64,000 nucleotides of DNA from Erythrobacteraceae bacterium CCH12-C2 (GTDB taxonomy: Bacteria; Pseudomonadota; Alphaproteobacteria; Sphingomonadales; Sphingomonadaceae), in assembly GCA_001556995.1 (NCBI GenBank), contig LSKF01000129.1:41250-105249 (forward strand). The letters are read 5' to 3'. The first letter of the stretch is position 1, and each line of letters starts with the position of its first letter. Of the stretch, positions 8,437 to 17,527 are shown in pieces. A model generated the notes under the pieces. That model was given only the letters and a program-made list of their open reading frames with translations, was not told the DNA's origin and did not search any database. The translations under genes were made by a program, and so were the position numbers.

Positions 8437-10532
8437 CCGAAGACGACATCCAGCAGATTTTCTTCGTCGAGTGCGAAGAAGCGCTTGAGGCAGCGGAATC
8501 CGGGCTCGACGCCTGCCGCGCCGGGACGCATGACAGCGAGACCATCAACGCCATTTTCCGCGGGGTCCATTCGATCAAAGGCGGGGCCGGAGCGTTTGGT
8601 TACCTCGCCATGCAGGCCTTCACCCATAGTTTCGAAACGCTGCTGGCCGATATTCGCGAAGGCAAGCTTGACCTCACGCCGGAGCTTGTGGACCTGCTGC
8701 TGCTGGCGCTCGATTGTCTGCGTGATCATGTGGAAGCGGCACGCGAGGGATTGCAGCCGCCCGAGGATCATGAATTGCTGGGGCGGCTCGAAGCGGCCCT
8801 TGAGTGTCCCGCCAGCGCGGAAGCGCCCCCGGTTGCGCAGCCCTCACCGGCACCGCTTGATGATCTCGATGCCCTGCTCGACGAGTTGAGCGCCCCCGCA
8901 TCTACCACGCCTGCCGTAACCTATGCGGCGCCATGCCGAGCCGAATGGCGCGTTCACATTCGCCCTCATGCGGGCGCGATGGCCAATGGCACCGAGCCTG
9001 TGCTGTGGCTGCGCGAGCTGAGCCTGCTGGGCGGTCGCTGCGAAGCGTGCGACCTGACAGCGCTGCCGCACCTTGATCGGCTGTCTGTCACCGAGGGCTA
9101 TCTCGGCTGGACCTTTGTGATGCCGGCCAGCGTCAGCCATGCCGAGGTCGCGGAGATCTTCGACTTTGCCGGTGACAATGTGTCTATTGCCATGGGGAAC
9201 GAGGCCAGCATGCCCCCGCCGCGCCTTCCCGAAGACGCAGCTCCAGCACCCCAGGCCAAGGTCGAACCCATCCGCAAGGCGGATGCCACAGCCGCACCCG
9301 CCAAACCTGCCCGCGCCGAGGCCGAGGGCGGCGCGCATGGCAATGCCCCGTCGCAATCGGTCAGGATCGACCTCAAGAAACTCGACAAGCTGATCGACGG
9401 CGTCGGCGAACTGGTGATCGCGCAGGCGATGCTGACCCAGCGCCTTGCCAATGAGGGGCTTGCGCATATCGAGGAGCTGGCGCTGCTCGATACGCTGGTA
9501 CGCGACATTCAGGAACACGCCATGGCGTTCCGCGCCCAGCCGATCAGCTCGGTGTTCGGGCGGGTGCCGCGCCTCCTGCGCGAACTTGCCGCCTCCACAG
9601 GTAAGCACGTGCGCCTTGCCGTGAGCGGGGAGAGCACCGAGCTCGACAAGACCGTGATCGAGCGGCTGAGCGAGCCGATGACCCACCTGATCCGCAACGC
9701 GGTCGACCATGGGATCGAACCGCCCGAGGAGCGACGTGCTGCTGGCAAGGACCCTGAAGGCACGCTGACCCTCTCAGCCGAGCAGAAATCGGGCCGGATT
9801 GTCATCCGGATCAGCGATGACGGGCGCGGGATCGACCGGGCGCGGGTTCTGGCCAAAGCGATCGCCAACGGCCTTGTCAGCCCCGATGCTGAGCTCAGTG
9901 ATGATGAGATTCACCAGCTCGTCTTCGCCCCCGGCTTCTCGACTGCGGCGACCGTGTCGAACATCTCGGGCCGCGGCGTGGGCATGGACGTGGTGCGGCA
10001 GAACGTGAAGGAGCTTGGCGGGCGGATCACGATTGAATCAACCCCCGGCAAGGGCACCACCTTTACCCTCGCCCTGCCGCTGACGCTGGCGATTTCGGAT
10101 GGGATGATCGTGCAGCTTGGCGATCAGTCCCTCGTGATCCCGCTCGCCCATGTGATCGAAAGCCTGCGCCCCTCGCCTGGCGATATCAAGGGCTTGGGCA
10201 CGCGCCGCCAGATGCTCAATGCGCGCGGTGTGTTCGTGCCGATTGTCCCGCTCGGGCAGATGACAGGGGCGTTGAACGCGAAAGATGATCCGTGTGAAGG
10301 CGTGCTGGTGCTGGTCGAGACCGAGGGCCATGGCCGCGCCGCGCTGCTGGTCGATGCCATCACCGACCAGCGCCAATTCGTGATCAAGTCGCTCGACACC
10401 CATTACCGGCAGGTCGATAGCGTCGCCGGGGCCACGATCCTAGGCAATGGCAAGGTCGCGCTGATTGTCGATGTTGACTACGTGGCGCGTAACGCCGCGA
10501 GCACCGGGCACCCGGTCAAAGCAGCCGCCTGA
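8433..10532 (+). CDS. cheA: Chemotaxis sensor histidine kinase CheA
   Basis: A 699-residue soluble kinase that phosphorylates CheY and CheB under receptor control. P1/HPt domain at residues 1-105 with the phospho-His46 in GVHSIKGGAGAFG. An acidic/Pro linker follows, then a small alpha/beta domain (about 168-260, WRVHIRPHAGAMANG...) found between P1 and P3 in this class. The dimerisation domain starts near 313 (LKKLDKLIDGVGELVIAQ). ATPase motifs are the N box HLIRNAVDHGIEPPEER (about 416-430), DDGRGIDRAR and GRGVGMDVV. A CheW-like P5 domain is at about 560-695. Start 8433 overlaps the STAS stop; cheR begins 2 bases after the stop. Confidence 0.96.
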   Translation: MTEDDIQQIFFVECEEALEAAESGLDACRAGTHDSETINAIFRGVHSIKGGAGAFGYLAMQAFTHSFETLLADIREGKLDLTPELVDLLLLALDCLRDHVEAAREGLQPPEDHELLGRLEAALECPASAEAPPVAQPSPAPLDDLDALLDELSAPASTTPAVTYAAPCRAEWRVHIRPHAGAMANGTEPVLWLRELSLLGGRCEACDLTALPHLDRLSVTEGYLGWTFVMPASVSHAEVAEIFDFAGDNVSIAMGNEASMPPPRLPEDAAPAPQAKVEPIRKADATAAPAKPARAEAEGGAHGNAPSQSVRIDLKKLDKLIDGVGELVIAQAMLTQRLANEGLAHIEELALLDTLVRDIQEHAMAFRAQPISSVFGRVPRLLRELAASTGKHVRLAVSGESTELDKTVIERLSEPMTHLIRNAVDHGIEPPEERRAAGKDPEGTLTLSAEQKSGRIVIRISDDGRGIDRARVLAKAIANGLVSPDAELSDDEIHQLVFAPGFSTAATVSNISGRGVGMDVVRQNVKELGGRITIESTPGKGTTFTLALPLTLAISDGMIVQLGDQSLVIPLAHVIESLRPSPGDIKGLGTRRQMLNARGVFVPIVPLGQMTGALNAKDDPCEGVLVLVETEGHGRAALLVDAITDQRQFVIKSLDTHYRQVDSVAGATILGNGKVALIVDVDYVARNAASTGHPVKAAA

Positions 10533-10534
10533 CG

Positions 10535-11431
10535 ATGCCCGAAAGCCTATCGCCAGCGGCCGAACAGGGTGCCGGGATCATCCCCGGCGTGAGCCCGGCA
10601 ATCTACAACAGCGCGGATTTTGATCGCATCGCGGATTTCATGCGGCGCGAGACCTGCGTGGTGCTGGACGAGCGCAAGCGGATGCTGGCCTATTCGCGGC
10701 TCGCGCCGCTGGTGCGCGGCAGCGGTGTGACCAGTTTTGCCGCCTATCTCGATGCGCTGGAACATGATCCTGCTCAGCAGGCCTTGGCGATTTCGGCGCT
10801 CACCACGAACCATACCTACTTCAACCGCGAGCCCCATCATTTCGAACATTTCGCCAATGCGGTGCGCCCGGACCTGCTGCGCCGCGCCGCATCGGGCGAG
10901 CCGATACGGCTGTGGTCCGCGGGTTGTTCCAGCGGGGAGGAGGTGTGGACCTTGATGATGTTTCTGCTGGGGGAAGATGCTGCCGCTGCCCGGCGAAAGG
11001 CAGCCGCAAACATCAAGGCTTTGGCAAGCGACATTGCGCTCGATGTGCTCGCCACCGCGCGCGCGGCGATCTACCCCGCCGAGGCGGTGGGCGCGATGCC
11101 TGAGGCTTTGCGCCGCCTGTGGTGCCATCCAGCGGAAGGGGCCGGCTCAGGCCGCATGATGATCGCCCCCGAACTGCGCGCCATGGTCCGCTTTCGCGAG
11201 CTCAACCTGTTTGGCACCTGGCCGATGCGTCAGCCCTTCGATGTGATTTTCTGCCGCAACGTCATGATCTACTTCGATGCGCAGGCCAAGGAACAGCTGA
11301 TGCTGGCCCTGACCCAGCAGCTACGGCCGGGCGGGTTCCTCTACATCGGCCACTCCGAAAGGATCGCAGGTCCGGCCGCGAGCCTGCTCGATTGCGTCGG
11401 GCCAACGATCTACCAAAGGAGGCGCGGATGA
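10535..11431 (+). CDS. cheR: Chemotaxis protein methyltransferase CheR
   Basis: A 298-residue SAM-dependent glutamate O-methyltransferase acting on chemoreceptors. N-terminal helical domain (about residues 25-95, with TTNHTYFNREPHHFEHF), then a Rossmann domain with SAM motif LWSAGCSSGEE (about 126-136) and FCRNVMIYFD (about 238-247); RPGGFLYIGHSE closes the fold. Length is normal for the family. It follows cheA by 2 bases and overlaps cheB by 4 bases. It is expected to pair with the DWSEF tail of the MCP at 6191. Confidence 0.96.
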   Translation: MPESLSPAAEQGAGIIPGVSPAIYNSADFDRIADFMRRETCVVLDERKRMLAYSRLAPLVRGSGVTSFAAYLDALEHDPAQQALAISALTTNHTYFNREPHHFEHFANAVRPDLLRRAASGEPIRLWSAGCSSGEEVWTLMMFLLGEDAAAARRKAAANIKALASDIALDVLATARAAIYPAEAVGAMPEALRRLWCHPAEGAGSGRMMIAPELRAMVRFRELNLFGTWPMRQPFDVIFCRNVMIYFDAQAKEQLMLALTQQLRPGGFLYIGHSERIAGPAASLLDCVGPTIYQRRRG

Positions 11432-12495
11432 GCATCAGGGTTCTGGTGGTCGATGATTCTGCGGTGATGCGCGCTCTTCTGCGCCACCGGCTGGAGCGCG
11501 ACCCCGAGATCGAGGTGGTCGGCAGTGCAGCCAATGCCGGCGAGGCGCGCCAATTGATCAAGGCGCTCGATCCCGATGTCGTCACGCTCGATATCGAGAT
11601 GCCGGGCATGGACGGGTTGTCGTTCCTCGAGAAGATCATGCAGCTGCGCCCGACCCCGGTGATCCTGGTGTCGGGTGCGACCGAAGCAGGGGCCAGTGCG
11701 ACGGTGCGGGGATTGCAGCTGGGCGCCATCGGTTGCTTGGCTAAGTCACAGCTGCGGCTGGGCGATCACGGCACTGATAATGATGCCTTGCTGACGCTGG
11801 TGCGCACGGCAGCGGGCGCGCAGTTGCGCAAGCTCCCATCGCACACATCGCGTCAGGCTGCCCGGCCTCCATCTCTGGAAACCCCAGCGACCCACGGCTT
11901 GCCCGGCCTGATCCTGATTGGTGCATCGACGGGCGGTGTCGAGGCGCTCCATGTGATGCTGTCTGCTTTTCCGGCAGATTGCCCGCCCACCCTGATCGTG
12001 CAGCATATCAACCCATGCTTTGCTGCTGCCATTGCGCAATCGCTCGACCGCGCCGTTCCCCCAAAGGTTCGCTTGGCGCAGAGCGACGCACCGCTCGCGC
12101 GGGGCGAGGTGCTGCTGGCTCCCGGCAATGACCGCCATCTGCAGGTCGCGCGGGCCGGAAGCCACGGCTGGCGCTGCGTCCTGCGCGACGGCGATCCGGT
12201 GGCGGGACATCGCCCCAGCGTCGACCGGTTGTTTGCTTCGGCTGCCAGCGCACTTGGGGAGGAACGCGGTCGTGAGGCGCTAGGAATCCTCTTGACCGGG
12301 ATGGGTCAGGACGGCGCGCAAGGCATGGCCCAGCTGGCCAGCGTCGGTGCCCACACCATCGCCCAGGATCAGCCCAGCTGTGTCGTCTTCGGCATGCCGC
12401 GCGCGGCCATCGAGCTTGGCGCAGCGCGCGCAGTCTTGCCGCTCGAGCGGATTGCATCCGCGATCTTCAACCCAGCACGATCGGTGCCCGCATGA
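11428..12495 (+). CDS. cheB: Chemotaxis methylesterase/glutamine deamidase CheB
   Basis: A 355-residue response regulator. The receiver domain (1-125) has the phosphoacceptor Asp55 in TLDIEMPGMDG; the C-terminal esterase (about 160-348) has a full triad: Ser167 in LIGASTGG, His193 in VQHINP and Asp295 in LLTGMGQDG. It removes methyl groups added by CheR. ATG 11428 is fixed by the strong AAAGGAGG 5 bases upstream and overlaps the cheR stop. The Lys-Pro of the receiver reads Lys-Ser here (CLAKSQ), a small departure from the norm. The stop overlaps cheD. Confidence 0.96.
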   Translation: MSIRVLVVDDSAVMRALLRHRLERDPEIEVVGSAANAGEARQLIKALDPDVVTLDIEMPGMDGLSFLEKIMQLRPTPVILVSGATEAGASATVRGLQLGAIGCLAKSQLRLGDHGTDNDALLTLVRTAAGAQLRKLPSHTSRQAARPPSLETPATHGLPGLILIGASTGGVEALHVMLSAFPADCPPTLIVQHINPCFAAAIAQSLDRAVPPKVRLAQSDAPLARGEVLLAPGNDRHLQVARAGSHGWRCVLRDGDPVAGHRPSVDRLFASAASALGEERGREALGILLTGMGQDGAQGMAQLASVGAHTIAQDQPSCVVFGMPRAAIELGAARAVLPLERIASAIFNPARSVPA

Positions 12496-13061
12496 CCGCC
12501 CTCCCCCAATTTGGTGCCAACGGGCGCGATGGTGCCGATGCTGTTCGCTTGACGATCGTGCAGGGCGAGGCCCGGGCGAGCGGCGATCCGCGGGTCGAGA
12601 TGAGCACCATCCTCGGCAGCTGTGTCGCCACCTGCCTGTTCGATCCCGTGGCGCGGGTGGGCGGCATGAACCACTTCCTGCTGGCCGAGCCGCCAGCCCA
12701 TGTCCGCCATCAGGCGTTTGATAGCGATTATGGCCTGTTCCTGATGGAGTTGCTGATCAATGAGATGCTCGCACTGGGCGCGATCAAAGGCCGAATGCGC
12801 GCGCGGCTATATGGCGGAGCCAATCTCAACCCCGATCTCAAACCAATCGGCAGCATCAATGCCGCCTTTGCCCGCCAGTTCCTCGAACGCGAGGGCATTC
12901 CCAAGGTGTTCGAAGATCTCGAAGGCACGCAGGCACGGCGGATCCAGCTGCGCCCCGCCACCGGGCTGGTGCGCGCCCGCCTGGTCCCATCGGAAACCGC
13001 ACCTACGCAAAAACCAGTGGGGCGGCCGCAATCCGCGCTTGGGACAGTCGAGCTATTCTGA
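12492..13061 (+). CDS. cheD: Chemoreceptor glutamine deamidase CheD
   Basis: A 189-residue CheD-family protein, which hydrolyses receptor glutamines to glutamate and in some bacteria assists CheC. The catalytic Cys44 sits in TILGSCVATCLFD and His61 in VGGMNHFLL, with YGGANLNPDL and the region ending RPATGLVRARLV completing the fold. It lacks an obvious CheC partner in the window. It overlaps cheB by 4 bases and precedes cheY by 18 bases, with GGGAG just before the next ATG. Confidence 0.94.
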   Translation: MTALPQFGANGRDGADAVRLTIVQGEARASGDPRVEMSTILGSCVATCLFDPVARVGGMNHFLLAEPPAHVRHQAFDSDYGLFLMELLINEMLALGAIKGRMRARLYGGANLNPDLKPIGSINAAFARQFLEREGIPKVFEDLEGTQARRIQLRPATGLVRARLVPSETAPTQKPVGRPQSALGTVELF

Positions 13062-13079
13062 GGTCCAAGGGAGCACATC

Positions 13080-13463
13080 ATGCAAGGCACTTCCGCTAAA
13101 CCCATCCGGGTCCTGACTGTTGACGACAGCGCCAGCATGCGCGCTTTGCTCCTGGGTTCGCTCACCTCGCGCGGGTTTGCCGTCGAACAGTGCGAGGACG
13201 GTCAGGAAGCGCTCGAATGGCTGGCGACCAACGAGGTCGATGTCATCATCACCGATATCAACATGCCGCGCCTCGACGGCTTTGGCCTCATTGAAAAGCT
13301 CCGCGCCAGCGCGCTCCATGCCGAGTGCCCGATCCTGGTGCTGACCACGGAAAGCTCCGAGGAGAAGAAACTTAGGGCCCGCAATGCCGGGGCCACGGGC
13401 TGGATCGTCAAACCCTTCGACGCCGAAAAACTGACCATCGCGCTGCGCCGCGTGGCGCCTTGA
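13080..13463 (+). CDS. cheY: CheY-like response regulator
   Basis: A 127-residue single receiver domain: acidic pair Asp15/Asp16, phosphoacceptor Asp59 in IITDINMPRLDG, switch Thr89/Thr90 in LVLTTESSEE and Lys111-Pro112. The context of a complete receptor-kinase operon supports the role of diffusible output that binds the flagellar switch, although no flagellar gene lies in the window. AGGGAGCAC precedes the ATG. Its TGA overlaps the TTG proposed as start of cheW. Confidence 0.93.
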   Translation: MQGTSAKPIRVLTVDDSASMRALLLGSLTSRGFAVEQCEDGQEALEWLATNEVDVIITDINMPRLDGFGLIEKLRASALHAECPILVLTTESSEEKKLRARNAGATGWIVKPFDAEKLTIALRRVAP

Positions 13464-13936
13464 TCACCCCTCTGCCCCCAGCGAAAGCCAGAACAGTGCG
13501 CCACGAACTGATCACCTTCGGAATTGCCGGACAGCTCTTCGGTATCGACATCATGGCGATTCGGGAAATCCGTGCCTGGTCGCCCGTCACCCGCTTGCCG
13601 CGGGTGCCCGATTATGTCGCGGGCGTCGTCAATCTGCGCGGTGCGGTGTTGCCGGTCATCGACCTGTCGCTGCGGCTCGGCTGGCCCGCGACCGAAGCCA
13701 CCCCGCGCAACCCGATCATCGTCAGCGTTATTGATGGCCAATCGCGCGGCCTCATCGTCCACGATGTCAACGACATCGTTTCGCTGGATTCCAGCACAAT
13801 CCAGCAGCCGGATACGATCGCGCAGGACAGCATCACGCATTTCCTCGAAGGCGTGGCCCCGATTGGTGAGGACATGGTCATGGTTCTCGATCTGCGGCGG
13901 CTGATGGCTGTCGAAGAGCTGGTGCTGGCGGCGTGA
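13460..13936 (+). CDS. cheW: Chemotaxis coupling protein CheW
   Basis: A CheW-domain protein linking receptors to CheA: ITFGIAGQLFGIDIMAIREI, VVNLRGAVLPVIDLSLRLG and the C-terminal MVMVLDLRRLM are diagnostic. With the TTG at 13460 it is 158 residues long and coupled to cheY through TTGA; a GTG at 13496 would give 146 residues and begins nearer the conserved domain. Neither has a convincing Shine-Dalgarno sequence, so the start is unsettled. The stop overlaps the next gene (GTGA). Confidence 0.92.
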   Translation: MITPLPPAKARTVRHELITFGIAGQLFGIDIMAIREIRAWSPVTRLPRVPDYVAGVVNLRGAVLPVIDLSLRLGWPATEATPRNPIIVSVIDGQSRGLIVHDVNDIVSLDSSTIQQPDTIAQDSITHFLEGVAPIGEDMVMVLDLRRLMAVEELVLAA

Positions 13937-14208
13937 ACCATCCCGGCCCACCTTCGCCGCGTCTTCAACAGGCAATTGCCGGAACGCTCGCGCAGCTTGC
14001 TGTGGAAGCGGAAGAGTTTGGCGTGGTTCTATGCATGGATCCCGAGTTTGCCGCGCGCTTTCTGGAGCAGTTGCAGAACATTGACCGCATCGCGCAATCC
14101 TTGCGCGAGCTTGCGGGTATCCTGTCAGCAAGCGACCCACAGGCGGCATTGAGCGACGTCCGGCTTGGCGGTCTGCGCCAAGAATTGGAGCGCGCCTGTA
14201 ACAGCTGA
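13933..14208 (+). CDS. Small helical protein ending the chemotaxis operon, possibly CheZ-like
   Basis: A 91-residue, mostly helical protein that is not assigned to a family. The GTG start overlaps the cheW stop (GTGA), so it is translationally coupled to chemotaxis genes. The helix QLQNIDRIAQSLRELAGIL contains Asp51-x3-Gln55, the same Asp/Gln spacing as the catalytic helix of the CheY phosphatase CheZ. This is suggestive only: the protein is less than half CheZ length and no CheY-binding tail is seen. No CheZ, CheC or CheX is otherwise present in the window. Confidence 0.7.
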   Translation: MNHPGPPSPRLQQAIAGTLAQLAVEAEEFGVVLCMDPEFAARFLEQLQNIDRIAQSLRELAGILSASDPQAALSDVRLGGLRQELERACNS

Positions 14209-14239
14209 AGTTGCGCTTGGCGCCGGGCGGGCTGAGAGC

Positions 14240-15655
14240 CTATTGGTTCCCCATGATCGCCGGCGCTGAGGGGATCGGGCCACCAGTCAGGATCGACGTA
14301 TCTTCGTTGGCGAGGATACCAGCCACCTGCGTCCACACCGCAACGTTCTGCCGCAGCTGAACCGGATCGATCTTGTCGAGCGTGTCGTCGGGCGTATGGT
14401 GGAGGTCGAAATAGCGGGTGCCGTCCTGCTGCAGGTCAACCAGCGCGCCCTTCTGATCGCGCACGATGTTGAGATCGGCCCCGCCGGTCGCGACATCGCT
14501 GCCCGCCGAAACGCCGAACCGCGCAACCGCTGATGCAATCTTCTTGTGGAGCGCCGGATTGGTCTCGCGGAAGTTCGAATCGAAGCGCCAGATGCGGTCC
14601 GCCCCGAAATCGCTTTCAAGGCCCACCGCGATGGGCTCGTCGATATGCGCCTTGCTGTAGGCGGTAGAGCCGAACAAGCCGACTTCCTCAGCCCCCGCCA
14701 TCAACACGCGGATGGTGCGCAAGGGCGCGCCTGCCTGCTTCACATGCAGCGCCGCCGCCGCAATGATCGCGCAGCCCGCGCCGTCATCAAAGGCACCGGG
14801 GGCATTCCACCAGCTGTCGATATGGCAGGCGAGCAGCACCGGCGGCAACAGCGGATTACGCCCGACAATCTCGCCCACGACATTGCCGCTTTGCGTCTCG
14901 CCGATCCGCCTCGGGTTCATTTCCAGCTTGAGGGTAATCGGCTTGCCATTGGCCCGCGCAAACATCCGCTCAAGGTTTTCGGCATCGGGCAGGCTGAGCG
15001 CCCCCGCCGGGATCGCATTCACGCCCGCCGGAAAGCTAGTGCCGCCGGTGTGCGGGTTGCGGTGGTGATCGGTGCCGACCGACTTGATCACGGTTGCCAC
15101 TGCGCCTTTGCTCGCGGCGATGCCAGCGCCGACCCAGCGCGCAGGGCCGGCAACGCCATACTGACTGCCATCCTGCGTGCGCGACATGGCGTGGCTGATA
15201 TAGGCGATTTTGCCCTTGAGGCTGCCTTCCGGCGCAGCGCGCAAATCATCGACCGTGCGGAAGAACACCACCTCTGCCTCGATCCCGCCAGCGGGCGTCG
15301 CGGCAGAATTGCCGAGCGGCAGAACCGCCAGATCCTGCGCAAACGGCGCGGTGACCTTGGCGCGGGCGATGTCGCCCGGAACCCAGGTGTTCATCATGAA
15401 CGGTTCGTCGGCAACATTGGCAAAGCCCTTGGCCTTGAGCCACGCCACCGCCCACGCCCGCCCGCGCGCCTCAGCCTCGGTCCCGGCCTGACGCGGGCCG
15501 ACTTCGGTGGTGATCCCTTCGACGAAATCCCAGGCGTAGGTGTCGAGCCGGAGCGCGGCATCGGCCTGCACTTCCAAGGCGGGGTTCTGCCCGGCGGCAC
15601 TGGTGGCGATGGGAAGGAGCGAAAGCGCAGTCAGCGCGGCAAGGGTGCGGTTCAT
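14240..15655 (-). CDS. M28-family zinc metallopeptidase (carboxypeptidase Q-like), exported
   Basis: A 471-residue protein with a signal peptide (about 1-21). A PA-type insert (about 110-215) sits inside a co-catalytic di-zinc peptidase: His278/Asp280 in LLACHIDSWW, Asp290 in GAFDDGAG, the Glu pair in MAGAEEVGLFGS (about 323-324) and a C-terminal His in DLHHTPDDT. These are the M28 metal and catalytic positions. It probably trims peptides or dipeptides in the periplasm. Divergent from ettA with 109 bases between starts. Confidence 0.88.
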   Translation of the reverse strand: MNRTLAALTALSLLPIATSAAGQNPALEVQADAALRLDTYAWDFVEGITTEVGPRQAGTEAEARGRAWAVAWLKAKGFANVADEPFMMNTWVPGDIARAKVTAPFAQDLAVLPLGNSAATPAGGIEAEVVFFRTVDDLRAAPEGSLKGKIAYISHAMSRTQDGSQYGVAGPARWVGAGIAASKGAVATVIKSVGTDHHRNPHTGGTSFPAGVNAIPAGALSLPDAENLERMFARANGKPITLKLEMNPRRIGETQSGNVVGEIVGRNPLLPPVLLACHIDSWWNAPGAFDDGAGCAIIAAAALHVKQAGAPLRTIRVLMAGAEEVGLFGSTAYSKAHIDEPIAVGLESDFGADRIWRFDSNFRETNPALHKKIASAVARFGVSAGSDVATGGADLNIVRDQKGALVDLQQDGTRYFDLHHTPDDTLDKIDPVQLRQNVAVWTQVAGILANEDTSILTGGPIPSAPAIMGNQ

Positions 15656-15764
15656 GGCCGCTGTGCTATCGCTGCACGGCGCGCAAGTCTAGCCGCTTGC
15701 CCTCGCCCCTTCGCTTGCCTATCTGCGCAACCCAACTCCCCGATCGATGTGAAGGACTGATCTG

Positions 15765-17438
15765 ATGGCCGCGCAATATGCCTACGTGATGAAGGGCATG
15801 ACCAAGACCTTCCCCGGCGCCCAAAAGCCGGTGCTCTCGAACATCTCGCTCCAGTTCTATCAGGGCGCAAAGATCGGCATCGTCGGCCCCAATGGCGCGG
15901 GAAAATCGACCCTGATCAAGATCATGGCCGGGATCGACAAGGATTTCACCGGTGAGGCGTGGCCGGGTGAGAACATCACCGTGGGCTATCTTGAGCAGGA
16001 GCCGGAACTCGATCCGACCAAAACCGTCCTCGAGAATGTGCGCGAAGGCGCGAAGGAAACGGCAGACCTTGTTGCCCGCTTCAACGAGGTCTCGGCGCTG
16101 ATGTGCGAGCCTGATGCCGATTTCGACACGCTCGGCGCGGAAATGGGCGAGTTGCAGGACAAGATCGACGCGGTTGACGGGTGGACGCTCGACAACCAGC
16201 TCGAAGTCGCGATGGAGGCCCTGCGCTGCCCGCCGGGCGACTGGCCGGTCAAGGACCTCTCGGGCGGTGAAAAGCGCCGTGTGGCGCTCACCCGGCTGTT
16301 GATCCAGAAGCCCTCGATCCTGCTGCTCGACGAACCTACCAACCACTTGGACGCAGAATCCGTCCAGTGGCTCGAAAACCACCTCAAGGAATATGCAGGC
16401 GCGGTGCTGATGATCACCCACGACCGCTATTTCCTCGATAACGTCGTCGAGTGGATCCTCGAACTCGACCGCGGCTCCTACTACCCCTACGAAGGCAACT
16501 ATTCGACCTACCTCGAAAAGAAGGCCAAGCGGCTGGAGCAGGAAAGCCGTGAGGAAAGCGGCAAGCAGAAGGCGCTGCAGCGCGAACTCGAGTGGATCCG
16601 GCAGACGCCAGCTGCGCGCCAGACCAAGTCTAAGGCGCGTATCCGCAAGTTCGAAGAGCTTCAGAACAGCCAGGACAATCGCCAGGTAGGCAAGGCGCAG
16701 ATCGTCATCCAGGTGCCCGAACGCCTCGGCGGCAAGGTGATCGAGGCCAAGAACATCACCAAGGCCTATGGCGACAAGCTCTTGTTCGAAAACCTCAGCT
16801 TCACCCTGCCCCCCGGCGGGATCGTGGGCGTGATCGGGCCGAACGGCGCGGGCAAATCAACGCTGTTCAAGATCCTCACCGGCAAGGAAACCCCTGACAG
16901 CGGCACGGTGGAGATCGGTTCCACGGTGCGGCTCGGCTACGTCGACCAGAGCCGCGACCACCTCGATCCCAAGAAGAACGTGTGGGAGGAAATTTCCGAC
17001 GGGCTCGATTACATGAAGGTCAACGGGCAGGACATGAGCACGCGCGCTTACGTCGGCGCGTTCAACTTCAAGGGCGCGGACCAGCAGAAGAACGTCGGCA
17101 AGCTGTCAGGTGGTGAGCGCAACCGCGTTCACATGGCCAAGATGCTCAAGCAGGGCGGCAACGTGCTGCTGCTGGACGAGCCGACCAACGACCTCGACGT
17201 CGAAACGCTGGCCGCACTGGAAGATGCAATCGAGAACTTCGCCGGCTGCGCCGTGGTGATCAGCCACGACCGCTTCTTCCTCGACCGTCTGGCGACGCAC
17301 ATCCTTGCCTTTGAAGGCAACAGCCATGTCGAATGGTTCGAGGGCAACTTCGAAGCCTACGAGGAAGACAAGCGCCGCCGCTTGGGTGACGCGGCAGACC
17401 GCCCGACCCGGCTCGCTTACAAGAAATTGACGCGGTAA
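15765..17438 (+). CDS. ettA: Energy-dependent translational throttle protein EttA (ABC-F)
   Basis: A 557-residue cytosolic ABC-F ATPase with two nucleotide-binding domains, each with GPNGAGKST, LSGGE signatures and LLLDEPTNxLD Walker B, and no membrane segments. The linker between domains (about 240-320, Lys/Arg/Glu-rich) and the arm insert in domain 1 match EttA, which binds the ribosomal E site and gates the first elongation step according to ATP/ADP ratio. Full normal length. GAAGGA precedes the ATG by 9 bases. Confidence 0.95.
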   Translation: MAAQYAYVMKGMTKTFPGAQKPVLSNISLQFYQGAKIGIVGPNGAGKSTLIKIMAGIDKDFTGEAWPGENITVGYLEQEPELDPTKTVLENVREGAKETADLVARFNEVSALMCEPDADFDTLGAEMGELQDKIDAVDGWTLDNQLEVAMEALRCPPGDWPVKDLSGGEKRRVALTRLLIQKPSILLLDEPTNHLDAESVQWLENHLKEYAGAVLMITHDRYFLDNVVEWILELDRGSYYPYEGNYSTYLEKKAKRLEQESREESGKQKALQRELEWIRQTPAARQTKSKARIRKFEELQNSQDNRQVGKAQIVIQVPERLGGKVIEAKNITKAYGDKLLFENLSFTLPPGGIVGVIGPNGAGKSTLFKILTGKETPDSGTVEIGSTVRLGYVDQSRDHLDPKKNVWEEISDGLDYMKVNGQDMSTRAYVGAFNFKGADQQKNVGKLSGGERNRVHMAKMLKQGGNVLLLDEPTNDLDVETLAALEDAIENFAGCAVVISHDRFFLDRLATHILAFEGNSHVEWFEGNFEAYEEDKRRRLGDAADRPTRLAYKKLTR

Positions 17439-17463
17439 ACGCGGCTAACCCTCTCCTTTACGT

Positions 17464-17505
17464 CTCGTTAAACACGGGTGCGCCATTTCTATGGGCATTA
17501 ACGAG
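17464..17505. promoter_or_regulatory. Inverted repeat CTCGTTAA-N26-TTAACGAG
   Basis: A perfect 8-base dyad (17464-17471 and 17498-17505) lies between ettA and the GGDEF-like gene, 22 bases before the latter's GTG. It could be a two-site operator or an RNA stem. The TTAAC cores recall CtrA half-sites, but the standard direct TTAA-N7-TTAA arrangement is absent. Confidence 0.4.
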
Positions 17506-17527
17506 GTCGCATAGGGGTCGAGAGCGC

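Noticed and set aside
17464..17505. CtrA binding site
   Set aside because: TTAAC cores are inverted and 26 bases apart; the usual direct TTAA-N7-TTAA arrangement is missing. Kept only as an unassigned dyad.
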